In this document: positions 34,490 to 45,700 of the stretch, one piece after another
Position numbering within the stretch: position 1 is the first letter of the stretch
How the letters are laid out: each line of letters opens with the position of its first letter
NCBI GenBank assembly: GCA_964023275.1
Contig: OZ029920.1
Span: 3,649,438 to 3,713,437 of the forward strand
Length of the DNA: 64,000 nucleotides
From: Norana najaformis
Lineage: Eukaryota > Annelida > Clitellata > Crassiclitellata > Hormogastridae
Reading direction: 5' to 3'
The notes under the pieces: generated by a model
What the model saw: the letters and a program-made list of their open reading frames with translations, nothing else
Database searches by the model: none
What the model was told of the DNA's origin: nothing
Translations under genes and position numbers: made by a program

Positions 34490-35297
34490 GTCGGCTCTAC
34501 TTCGATATTGACGATGCTGACGATATTGGCCTGATTGGAGAAGATGAACAACGATTGCAGCACACAGTGCAAATGCTGAGCGAAGAAGGAAAGAGATATG
34601 GCCTTAACATGAATTTTGATAAAACAAAAACAATGGTATTTGGCAAAAAGAATTTAACAAAAAAGATGATCGTGGACGGCATTCGGTTGGAAAATGTTGA
34701 AAAGTTAATAAACCTTGGAAGCAATATGACATATGACTTGGACAGTAGGAAAGAAATACTAGTCAGAATTGCAAAGACGACAGCAACACTGAAAGCTATG
34801 GATAAGATCTGGAAAAGCAAAGCCATAAAGCTGGAGACAAAACTGAGCGTTCTGAAAACATGTGTTTTCAGTAGCATGTTATATGGATGTGAGGCTTGGG
34901 TAATAACGAAAGATGTTGAAAGAAGGATACTGGCTTTTGAGAGAAAATGCTAAAGGAAGATTATGAAAATAGAATGGACACAAAAGGTGAGCAATGCAGA
35001 ACTATACAGACGGATACATCTCAAAGAGAACTTGATGCAGAAGGTAATTCAGAGGAAACTGGGACTATTTGGTCACATATGCAGAATGAAAAACGCTAGG
35101 AAGATCAAGACATTAGTGTTCGGTATGACGGATGGGCCAAACAAGAGAGGACGACCCCACAAAGAAAGGATAGACGATATAGTCGAATGGTGTGGAACAT
35201 CACTGCAGGAGCTGAGCCACGCCGCACTGGAAAGACAACAATGGAAGAACATAGTGAAAATGGCATCGGACACCTACGGGCGTTGTACCCATGGTTT

Positions 35298-35363
<66 letters not shown>
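34490..35363 (+). mobile_element. RTE-like LINE 3' end with (ATG)n tail
   Basis: Starts at the catalytic motif (D-A-D-D-I-G-L-I) and continues through GLNMNFDKTKTMVFGKK, L-Y-G-C-E-A-W, a single in-frame TAA at 34,951, then LGLFGHICRM, K-R-G-R-P-H-K-E-R-I and a stop at 35,301 followed by about 22 ATG triplets. A 5'-truncated copy ending in a trinucleotide tail is typical of RTE-type insertion. It sits between the F-box-like and CARD exons of the right arm only. Confidence 0.8.
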
Positions 35364-35547
35364 TACTTCGATATTGCTGCAAACTGTTATTTATTGTTGA
35401 GTTTATTCAACACGAGGTTATTGTAGCATTTAATTGCACCAAATACAATACTATTTTACAGTCATGGTTTTTACGCTGAAATAGACCTAATATCTATCAA
35501 AAACATGCATGACTTGGATTGTCAAATTATTTGCATGTTGTTTTCAG

Positions 35548-36894
35548 CCCTTTTCAAAAGATACAAAAGAAAATCGACTGTAATCCGCAATAACGAAGCT
35601 TATTTGTTGGAGAATATTCAGACCGAGCAACTAAGCATCAAACCTGAAATGACTCATTCTATTGAGTGTGATGGGACTAAACTATTGGAGAATATTCACA
35701 AGAAGAAGCTTATCAGGACATTATGCATGACCGATTGTCTGACTGATGTTCAGACGAGATTGATCAAATCAGTGAAGCGGAACATCGCCAAGAACGCAGA
35801 GCTTCTCCGTGTGATAAGAACCTGTGATGATAAACGGCATAATGGTTTAGTTCAGTGCTTACGTGAATGTAACCAAAGATTCGCAACCAGAGTTATTGAC
35901 ATGGGAGGAGGTAATGCCTCAGGTTTCATGCATGTGTTCAATACGATATACAATTCAACTTACATTTTCTTTCATTTGAGTAGTTCTTTTTCTTATTAGT
36001 AATTATACTTTTTGCTCCTAGCATGTGTGATATTTCTGCTCGTCTCAATAAGAAGCCAAATGAGTGATAAGCTTATGAGTCTCTAAACGAATGTAGCGAA
36101 CGTATTGGCCATATTTCTATTCTGCCGAACATAAGCCGAGAGATCCGTTATTGTTATAACGGTGAAGGACATGCGTATTCTCACTATATGTTCGTCCTCA
36201 CATGGATGATCGCCAGAGTTAATGCTGTAAATTTTTTCTTTATTTTCAACAATGCTGTCGGGAACGTTGACATTGTAACTTTTAGTTTACTTAGCAATAT
36301 TCTAAAAATTTAAATTCAGCCCCCTTCACTTGAAGGGATTTTACTTAAATGAAGAATAACTATTTGCTATATATAAAATTAATCTTTCAAACACGAAGGA
36401 CCGACGGCATTTTGGCAATTTTCTTCATGGTTCAGAAAATATGAAAAACGTGATCGTTTTGCTTTGCTTCAAAAGTTGTAGTGAAACTGCAACTTGGAAG
36501 TGACAGAACTGCAACCAAAGAAACGAATAAGCAAATTCTGGTGCAAAAGCTGAACGATCTACGAGACAACAAGAAACCGAGGTCAGAACAGACGGAGGAA
36601 CTGCTCAGGCAACTGAATGATAACAAAATGGAAATCCTGAATTCTGTCAATGATCATCAGACTGTGGTTTGGATCTGGTGTCAGTCACAGGAAGCTCTTC
36701 AGAAACTGCAGACGATGATTGAATACACTTCTCTTTCGGAGTTCTTTAGCAATCTGTTAAAGAGCATTCCGCTAATCAAGGAACAAGAAGTGGTCCGTGT
36801 TGCATTGCAGATGAAGAATGACGGAATCAGCGAACAGGTTTCCGTCAACATAGACAGGGATCAGCTTAAGAAACAAGTCGGCAAGTTTGTTTGA
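35548..36894 (+). CDS. CARD plus TRADD-N-like protein, two exons (right arm)
   Basis: Exon a 35,548-35,910 (acceptor gttttcag, donor G|gtaatg) and exon b 36,476-36,894 (acceptor ttcaaaag, stop TGA), both opening in phase 1. Exon a: CLTDVQTRLIKSVKRN, K-N-A-E-L-L-R-V-I-R, L-V-Q-C-L-R-E-C-N-Q-R-F-A-T, a CARD-like death fold. Exon b: VVWIWCQSQEALQKL and the ending KKQVGKFV, TRADD-N-like. About 259 residues as joined. The frame is also open upstream of exon a to an ATG at 35,505, so an unspliced start there is possible in this arm but not in the left arm. Likely signalling adaptor, by family. Confidence 0.62.
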
Positions 36895-36934
36895 TCTGAT
36901 CTTATAGTTGCCCAAAATCTGTTTTGTCTGCAGT

Positions 36935-37165
36935 GTATGTATGTGAGTATGTATGTATGTGTGTATCTATGTTCGTATGTATGTATGTATGTATGTATAT
37001 ATGTATGTACAGTATGTATGTGTATATGTACTTGAGTATACATGTATATATTATGTATATATGTAGATATGTTTGCATGAATGTATGCATGTATGTATGC
37101 ATACATGTATGCATGTATGTATATACGCATTTATATGTATATGCATGCTGTGTGTGTATGTAACT
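36935..37165 (+). repeat. (GTAT)n microsatellite
   Basis: Imperfect gtatgtat tract at the same place relative to the exons as the (ACAT)n tract of the left arm. Confidence 0.85.
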
Positions 37166-37670
37166 AAACATTGTTATATCGACGAGCTCCTTTTGGAGAA
37201 ACTTTAAAAGGCACCTCGCCAGCATAGTTAATCGTAAAGTTCATTAATGAAGAAAGCAGATTCAGCTGTAGGCAAACAATGTTCGATTAACTGCAAGAAG
37301 CCCTTCCAAGGCTAACAGTTAACAGCATAATATTCATAATTCCTTGTCCGTATAGCACTGAGGATGAGAAATGGCGACAACCGATTAAATGATTGTTCCG
37401 CTGAGTCTTAGTATTTTAGCATTAAGACATTTTTTTGACCTCCCAATTTGTGTTGGTAAGCCTACTGATCTACCGACCTGTGGCGTTGGTTGATCTTCTG
37501 CCAACGCCAGAACCATACTAACATTCTTGAGCGGACACCTTAAAGTACGACTATGTAGCTTTAAAAACCGGAATGCCTCTATCGAAGCAATTTAATTGTT
37601 AAAAATATATAAGACTGAATAACAATTATTACTCAGAATTAATTGGAGAAATGTTTTCATGTGATTTCAG

Positions 37671-38545
37671 TCGACTATAAACTTGTCATGAGCGACTGTA
37701 CGCCACTGGGTATCAGAGGGTGGGGCGTGGTTGGAGTCACTAAGCTCAAAGACAAGATATTTGTCCTTCATCGCACGAATGTCATTCTTGTTTTTGAGGG
37801 TCGCAGTCCATTCGAACTGAAGGAAGAAATTGAGGTAAAAGAACTTGAGAATCCTAAAGATATTGTGTCTAATGAGAAAGAAAACTGTCTCTACGTCATT
37901 GGTGGTAATGGGTGCCTTTGGAGATTAGCAGATGACCTCAAAATCATATCGCTGAAACGAAATTTCGCTGGACGTCGGTACACCATATCTGTGTCCCGTG
38001 ATGGTCAGCTGGTGTTGAGCAGGCATAGCACTCCCATATCAAGCTTAGAGATCTACGGACCTGACGGCGAACTGCTTCTTGCTTACAGGCTTCCCATGGA
38101 CTTCAGAAACCCTCTGCATGCAGTAGAAACGTCAACCGGAAACTTTGTCATCCTTCACGAGTGGTTAAGTCCGTCAAAATGTCACTGGATATGGGTGGTA
38201 AGCGAGCTGGCAATAATAAATGGTAAGCTGATCCCTACCCGTCGCTTTGTGCCTAAGGATGATCCCGTAATGGATTATGGAATAAGTAGATACGTATATC
38301 AGGAACTGGAATGGCCGATATACCTGTCACTAGATTCCGATGATCGAGTTTTCGTATCCGATCAAGACAGTGGAAGAATTATCCTCTTAGATCGGGATCT
38401 GTACTGGATGCAAATTCTTCGTCTACCAAAACACAGCAATATCCCTTGGCCGAAGAGAATGTGTTACGATGATAAGACCAAACAACTAATTGTTGTGATT
38501 AACAGAGGGTTTGGTGTAAATATTTATACCTTAACAAACAGATAA
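37671..38545 (+). CDS. NHL-like beta-propeller exon (right arm)
   Basis: Terminal exon of ~290 residues after acceptor gtgatttcag, phase 1, stop at 38,543-38,545. Motifs: VTKLKDKIFVLHRTNVILVF, N-C-L-Y-V-I-G-G-N-G-C-L-W-R-L, PIYLSLDSDDRVFVSDQDSG, Q-L-I-V-V-I-N-R. It is the closest relative of 4,534-5,405 and more distantly of the TRIM propellers, with which it shares start phase and strand order. The upstream donor is unproven; the CARD exon ending at 35,910 (phase 1) would give CARD-propeller, an alternative to CARD-TRADD-N. Confidence 0.7.
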
Positions 38546-38790
38546 CGTGCTTGCTTGTTAATACATATAGGTCAAACTCAAGAACATCTTACTCTAAAGA
38601 GTTACTTTTCCCATCATTCCAATGAAAAACCTGTGACTTGCTTTCATGGAACTTTACCGGCTGTCTGAGACTTTATAAACTTAATTTGGCAAACAATTGA
38701 AGATACGCTTTTTCCAGCTATCCGCACTTTTGAGATGAATTCATGGATTAACGCCATATGAACTGATTACCATTAATAATTATGTGATTA

Positions 38791-41270
38791 TTTTTCCGTT
38801 GTTGTCGTTGTTGTTGTTGTCAAGAAACAGTGTCACTTTTCATTTGTCTTAAAACCCTTATATATCTCGTTTATCTCCGTAATCTAATCCTTGGCCATCA
38901 GCATTGGATTGCAACCTTGGCCTTAATTTCTACAACTCGACACTTACTGTAGATGCCAATAAGCTAGTCATAGCCCGTCATTAAAAGCCTGGTCTTATAA
39001 GTTGTCGTCAAACGCAGGTTGCAATAAAACTTCATTACATTTGACACAGATAGACAACGCCAGAGGAAGATTCGGATTACTGATTAGGCCTAAGCAGAGA
39101 AATCCGAAACAATGGTTAATGTCATTAAATCATTGCATTGGCTTCCTATTCAGGAAGAGATCTGTTTTTAAAACGGGTTGATAGTACACAAAACGTTGAA
39201 CTGTAGCCGGTTCATGGTGAATGAGTGTTTTTAGTCGTTAGATTCTCTCCACGCATCCGTTCTGCTCAGTTTCTTATGTCATTTCGGTTTCGGTTCTATA
39301 TTTACCATTTTAAGCTGACCTATATACCGTATGTTGTCTCTCCTTCTCTGTGGACTGACCTTCTGAAATCGTAAGCTCGAGATTTCTACAGCGCCCAAGG
39401 AAAGCTAGGTCAAGGAAGCAGATTATTCACAGGCGTTCAGTCAAAACAAAATCGATAGGCAGGAAAGGTTCGCTTCCAGGTTAAGATCCAAGAGTCCGAC
39501 AGGTAGACGGTAGAATAAAATCCGATCACAGACAGGACAAGGCATTCGCTCTATTGGTTTTATAACTCCTGTCTTTTCCTCCTCCTCTATTCAGCTGCTC
39601 TCCCTCTGCTCTCTCTGGTCTTCTGGTAACCGGTTGTTTCTTGAAATGGCATCTTTGTACAACCCAACTGACATGACACAGCGCTCGTGAATAAGCTGGT
39701 GCCCTGCACTTAGCTTTTAAGTACCGCTTTAGAAATTTCGAATTTACGATTACGATCACTTAAAAATGCGTGAAGACACTGCATAGCCCTTGGGGCGATA
39801 AAAATCTGGATATATATATGTATATATATATATATACATAGGCCTATATATAGCATTCTTTGATAAGCTCGTTAATATCCGCCATTATTCGTTTAACTAT
39901 TTTGTGAGCTAGCCAAATATGCAATCGTTTTGCATCAACCGATGAGACGACCCCGATGTTAATAGTCAGAGGTTGATGGTCAACGACTATCAACGATCTT
40001 GACCGGAAATCGAATCTGACCATTCCTGCCTACCGATTTTGTTTTAACTGAAAGCCTGCAAATAAGCTGGTTGCCCTGACTCTTCATCAATGTAAGAATA
40101 TTAATTATTAGGCTAAATTATATATCACCTGTCCATAACTACACTATCTTAATGAAGGACGCTTTATATTGGTTGGGATAGATTTTGAAGATTTTAAACA
40201 GCTCAATAATAAGCTAGGATTAAAATGATTATAGATCTAGTCATACGAATGTGAGTCATGATTATGGTCTGCCTTGTTATACTTCTTATAACGTATACGT
40301 TTAACTATTGTCAGCTGATCTTCATTGTTTCAAATTTGGCTTTTTATTAGGCCTATTTGTAATGCTGAAAGGCATGACGCCTTTCACTTCAACTCAATTC
40401 GTCCTATCAGAATATGTTTGATAGTAGTTCTTTGGTTTCCAGAACGGATTCAGAAAATTTGGGGAATTTGTCTACTGACGTGTAATTCTATAAATATGTC
40501 ACAATGTATTAGAATGCAGATGGGGCTGTGACAAATTTCGAAGATGTAAGCGACTTAACAGTACTATGATACTATTCTACTACTACTACTACTACCACTA
40601 CCACTACTACTACTACTATCATTACTACTACTACTACTACTACCACTACTACTACTACTACAACAACCCTTACCACTACTACTACTACTACAGCAACAAC
40701 AACAACTACTACTACTAAGTACAAGGCCTACTAACCCAATTATATCCACGATCAATACTCTTGTTGTTAATTCAAAATGAGTAGGAGGCAGGTTGCACGT
40801 TTTCATTTAAAAATGTATATGCTACCTAACCGCGAATTAAACTTAGTATCTTTGCAGCGACACGTCTTGGTCTGAATCACTTCGTCGATTCAGCATCGGT
40901 AGCCAATTGAAAACAGAAAAACATCATGTTTATCCACCTGTGTATTTCGCTGAGTTCATTTGTGACGCGCATTTGCTTTAGCAGGCATAAGCACGGTATC
41001 ACCATAAATCTCGATTTTGATCGAGTTATTTTCCTGTAAAAACTCTTAGTATGATGATCTTAGGCCTAAGTTTTATGCATTGTTAATAGGTCTGCATATC
41101 TAAGACCGTCAGATGGTTGGGCGTCGGATGTTGCAATCTTTAAAGTTCAATACCCGACATAAGGCTTAAAAAGATCAATGGCAATAAATTGTCCGCCCGA
41201 TTGGTAGTGTGGGCTATCCGTCGATGTTTAGCCATACGTCATGGAAAGTTTGCTGGAAGAAGTCGGACTC
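38791..41270. other. Repeat-rich spacer
   Basis: Contains an L2 C-terminal relic (39,120-39,290, plus; H-W-L-P-I-Q), inverted and direct L2 3' UTR pieces (39,370-39,515 minus; 39,520-39,765 and 40,015-40,085 plus), a TA-rich microsatellite at 39,812-39,850 and an (ACT)n tract at 40,571-40,720. No gene seen. Confidence 0.5.
40571..40720 (+). repeat. (ACT)n microsatellite
   Basis: Imperfect act/acc trinucleotide tract; the Ser-rich frame on the other strand is an artefact. Confidence 0.85.
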
Positions 41271-41273
41271 AAC

Positions 41274-41284
41274 TATATAAAATA
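41274..41284 (+). promoter_or_regulatory. TATA box of the Ser-Gly repeat gene
   Basis: TATATAAAATA lies 81 bases upstream of the ATG at 41,365, placing the transcription start near 41,305 and giving a ~60-base 5' UTR. Confidence 0.6.
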
Positions 41285-41364
41285 CCGACAACGCTGCCGA
41301 GATCCACAAAATATTGACGACATCAAGAAAGTTCGCGAAACAAGGAAGTTCCTGAGACGAGATC

Positions 41365-42675
41365 ATGAGTCGCAAACTACAGTTGTTGCTGTGCCTTTTG
41401 GCAATTTTTGAAGGTTCGCGTTATTTCATTTCTATCTTGAAGTTAATCATTTCATACATTCTTTTACAAACAATTAGACAGATATATGTTTGAAACGATT
41501 GCTTGCCTCTTCTTCCCCTTATCTATCCTGCAGATCCAATTTCAAACACCACCCACCCTAGCCGTCTGACTGCCTGCCTGCCTGCCTGACTCTTGGATCT
41601 ACACCTGGAACCTAACCCTTCCTGCCTATCGACTTTGTTTTGACTAAAGTGTTGTGAATAAGCTGTTTTCCGCGACTTAGCTTTTGTTTGGCGCTGTAGT
41701 TATTTCAGTAGAGCCTGTGCCTTAAACACCAAATTCAGTCGAAGAGTATGTAGTCTGTATTGCATTAGATCTAATTAGAGTCCCTTTGCTGGACGCGCCA
41801 GCATCAATGTAGCCCTCCGTAGCATAGTTACCCCTGTAAAATCAACAGGATAGCCTTATCTGTGTCTTAGTCTCCCGATGCAGTGCGGACGTCTGCAAAG
41901 GACTGGGGAGGGTAATGCCAAATGAGGACAAATTCGGACAAAAGGAGGGTAGGGTCCAAATTGGGTAATTTTTTAGACATCCTTTATGAATGACTCCCAA
42001 TATCAGTATTATTTTAGGAAACTTTACTAATAACAGCTTTCCCGCCGAAAAGCCGAGATTTTTCCTAATAGAAGTAGATCAAGAAGCCTCCGCAGCTTAA
42101 CTTGGTCACTCATTGTTAAACTCCTAGAAAGCAAGGCTTCAGAACCCATCAGATCGAACACGGGAGCACCCATAAACGTACATGATGCATACAAGCTGCC
42201 TATAAACAGCGTAGAGTGCATCATATATCCAGTCAACCAACGACTTTTGTGCGGTATGATGGTCTGTTCGGTTGCCCGTAAAGCCTCTAATCCAACGATT
42301 GCGGGTTCGAGTCTGCTTAGCGGACTCCGTGTAGCGACAATAGTCTCTCCCCTCAAATTAAGATTGACTGACGTTGCGTAACAAGAACAATGGACGAACG
42401 AAAAAAAGACAGAAAATATGGTTTAATTGTTTACTCTAGTGTAAAAACTTCCACGCTGGCCGCCAGTTACTCAATATATCCGTTTCGTTTCGAGCTCTTT
42501 ATACTGTCCTACAAGAGCGTATCGAGTCAAATAGTGCCACGGTAATTTAGGTCAATGTTAAGTGTAGGTGCTTGATATTATCATTATTATTGTTACTACT
42601 ACTACTACTACTACCACCGCTACTACTACTTTTACCACTACTACTACTACTACTACCCCTACCACCACTACTGCC

Positions 42676-42707
<32 letters not shown>

Positions 42708-45700
42708 AACTACTACTGCTGCAACTGCTGCTACTACTACTACTATTACTACAACTACTACAGCAGCTGTTTTCAGTTTTATTGTTATTTCCACGTTGTT
42801 ATTTTTGTTATGTAAAGTCATGTCATCTTGTGTAACGTTAACTCGAATGCATTTTGTTTCCTCTCGTTCTTAAAACTCAAGATGACGTTCTTGGGAAAGC
42901 ATTAACTAAACATGAAACTCCTCGAAATGAAGTACAATTAGATGAATCTCCAACCCGAGAACCCCCATCTGGAGAAAACCCGAATGAAGAAGCCTTGCCT
43001 GGAGAAGCCCAAGATGAAAACTCTTCAACAGGAGAAGACTCTGATGAAGAAACCTCGTCTGGATTCCAGGATGAAGGATCATCGTCTGGAGAAGATCATG
43101 ATGAGGAAGCCTTTTTTGAAAAAGCTACAGATAACGAAGTTTCATCTGGTGAATACTCGTCTGGAGAAGCCGAAGCGGAAATCTCTCCTTCTGGAATAGC
43201 CCCGGATAAAGAAACTTCGGCTGGAGGATTCCAAGATGAAAGATCTTCGTTTGAAGAAGAATTAGACGAAGATGTCGTGCCAAGAGAAACCCCGGATAAA
43301 GAAGCGTCTGCAGAAGCCGAAAATAAAAAACCTTCTTCCGGACATCACCCAAAAACCGATGCTTCGTCCGGCGATTTTGGGAGTGGAGTATTCTCTTCCG
43401 GAGAAGACCAGGATGAAAACCCTTCTTCAGGACAAACCCCAAATACACATTCTACGTCCGGCGATTCTGGGAGTGGAGTATTCTCTTCCGGAGAAGACCA
43501 GGATGAAAACCCTTCTTCAGGACAAACCCCAAATACAGATGCTTCGTCCGGCGATTCTGGGAGTAGAGTATTCTCTTCCGGAGAAGACCAGGATGAAAAC
43601 CCTTCTTCAGGACAAACCCCAAATACAGATGCTTCGTCCGGCGATTCTGGAAGTGGAGTATTCTCTTCCGGAGAAGACCAGGATGAAAACCCTTCGTCAG
43701 GACAAACACCAAATACAGATACTTCGTCCGGCGAATCTAGGATTGGAATGTTCTCTTCCGGAGAAAACCAGGCTGGAAACCCTTCTTCAGGACAAACCCC
43801 AAATACAGATCCTTCGTCCGGCGATTCTGGGAGTGGAGTATTCTCTTCCGGAGAAGACCAGGATGAAAACCCTTCTTCAGGACAAACCCCAAATACAGAT
43901 GCTTCGTCCGGCGATTCTGGAAGTGGAGTGTTCTCTTCCGGAGAACACCAGGCTGAAAACCCTTCGTCAGGACAAACACCAAATACAGATACTTCGTCCG
44001 GCGAATCTAGGAATGGAGTGTTCTCTTCCGGAGAAAACCAGGCTGGAAACCCTTCTTCAGGACAAACCCCAAATACAGTTGCTTCGTCCGGCGAATCTGG
44101 GAGTGGAGTGTTCTCTTCCGGAGAAGACCATGATGAAAACCCTTCTTCAGGACAAACCCCAAATACAGATGCTTTGTCCGGCGATTCTGGGAGTGGATTG
44201 TTCTCTTCCGGAGAAGACCAGGATGAAAACCCTTCGTCAGGACAAACCCCAAATACAGATCCTTCGTCCGGCGATTCTGGGAGTGGAGTATTCTCTTCCG
44301 GAGAAGACCATGATGAAAACCTTTCTTCAGGACAAACCCCAAATACAGATGCTTTGTCCGGCGATTCTGGGAGTGGATTGTTCTCTTCCGGAGAAGACCA
44401 GGATGAAACCCCTTCTTCAGGACAAACCCCAAATACAGATCCTTCGTCCGGCGATTCTGGGAGTGGAGTATTCTCTTCCGGAGAAGACCAGGATGAAAAC
44501 CCTTCTTCAGGACAAACCCCAAATACAGATGCTTCGTCCGGCGAATCTGGGAGTGGAGTGTTCTCTTCCGGAGAAGACCAGGATGAAAACCCTTCTTCAG
44601 GACAAACCCCAAATATAGATGCTTCGTTCGGCGATTCTGGGAGTGGAGTATTCTCTTCCGGAGAAGACCAGGATGAAAACCCTTCTTCAGGACAAACCCC
44701 AAATACAGATGCTTCGTCCGGCGAATCTGGGAGTGGAGTGTTCTCTTCCGGAGAAGATCAGGCTGAAAACCCTTCTTCAGGACAAACCCCAAATACAGAT
44801 GCTTCGTCCGGCGATTCTGGGAGTGAATTGTTCTCTTCCGGAGAGGACCAGGCTGTAAACCCTTCTTCAGGACAAACCCCAAATACAGATGCTTCGTCCG
44901 GCGATTCTGGGAGTGGAGTATTCTCTTCCGGAGAAGACCAGGATGAAAATCCTTTTTCAGGACAAACCCCAAATACAGATGCTTCGTCCGGCGAATCTGG
45001 GAGTGGAGTGTTCTCTTCCGGAGAAGACCAGGATGAAAACCCTTCTTCAGGACAAACCCCAAATACAGATGCTTCGTCCGGCGAATCTGGGAGTGGAGTG
45101 TTCTCTTCCGGAGAAGACCAGGATGAAAACCCTTCTTCAGGACAAACCCCAAATACAGATGCTTCGTCCGGCGAATCTGGGAGTGGAGTGTTCTCTTCCG
45201 GAGAAGACCATGATGAAAACCCTTCTTCAGGACAAACCCCAAATACAGATGCTTCGTCCGGCGATTCTGGGAGTGGAGTATTCTCTTCCGGAGAAGACCA
45301 GGATGAAAACCCTTCTTCAGGACAAACACCAAATACAGATGCTTCGTCCGGCGATTCTGGGAGTGGAGTGTTCTCTTCCGGAGAAGACCAGGATGAAAAC
45401 CCTTCTTCAGGACAAACCCCAAATATAGATGCTTCGTTCGGCGATTCTGGGAGTGGAGTATTCTCTTCCGGAGAAGACCAGGATGAAAACCCTTCTTCAG
45501 GACAAACACCAAATACAGATGCTTCGTCCGGCGATTCTGGGAGTGGAGTGTTCTCTTCCGGAGAAGATCAGGATGAAAACCCTTCTTCAGGACAAACCCC
45601 AAATATAGATGCTTCGTTCGGCGATTCTGGGAGTGGAGTATTCTCTTCCGGAGAAGACCAGGATGAAAACCCTTCTTCAGGACAAACCCCAAATACAGAT

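Larger units (their letters stand above)
29533..38790 (+). repeat. Right arm of the inverted duplication
   Basis: Counterpart of 4,255-13,590 in opposite orientation. Arm-specific insertions are a SINE at 31,195-31,400, a reverse transcriptase relic at 31,940-32,450 and an RTE 3' end at 34,490-35,363; removing them restores spacer lengths close to the left arm. A ~75-base stretch after the F-box-like exon is duplicated locally (around 33,955-34,090). Confidence 0.85.

Noticed and set aside
42558-42873. Thr-, Leu- and Val-rich frames before the repeat exon
   Set aside because: Translation of an (ACT)n microsatellite within an intron.
43272-45428. Second plus-strand frame through the array (Leu/Lys-rich)
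   Set aside because: Same periodicity artefact; broken in places, and no splice or start support.
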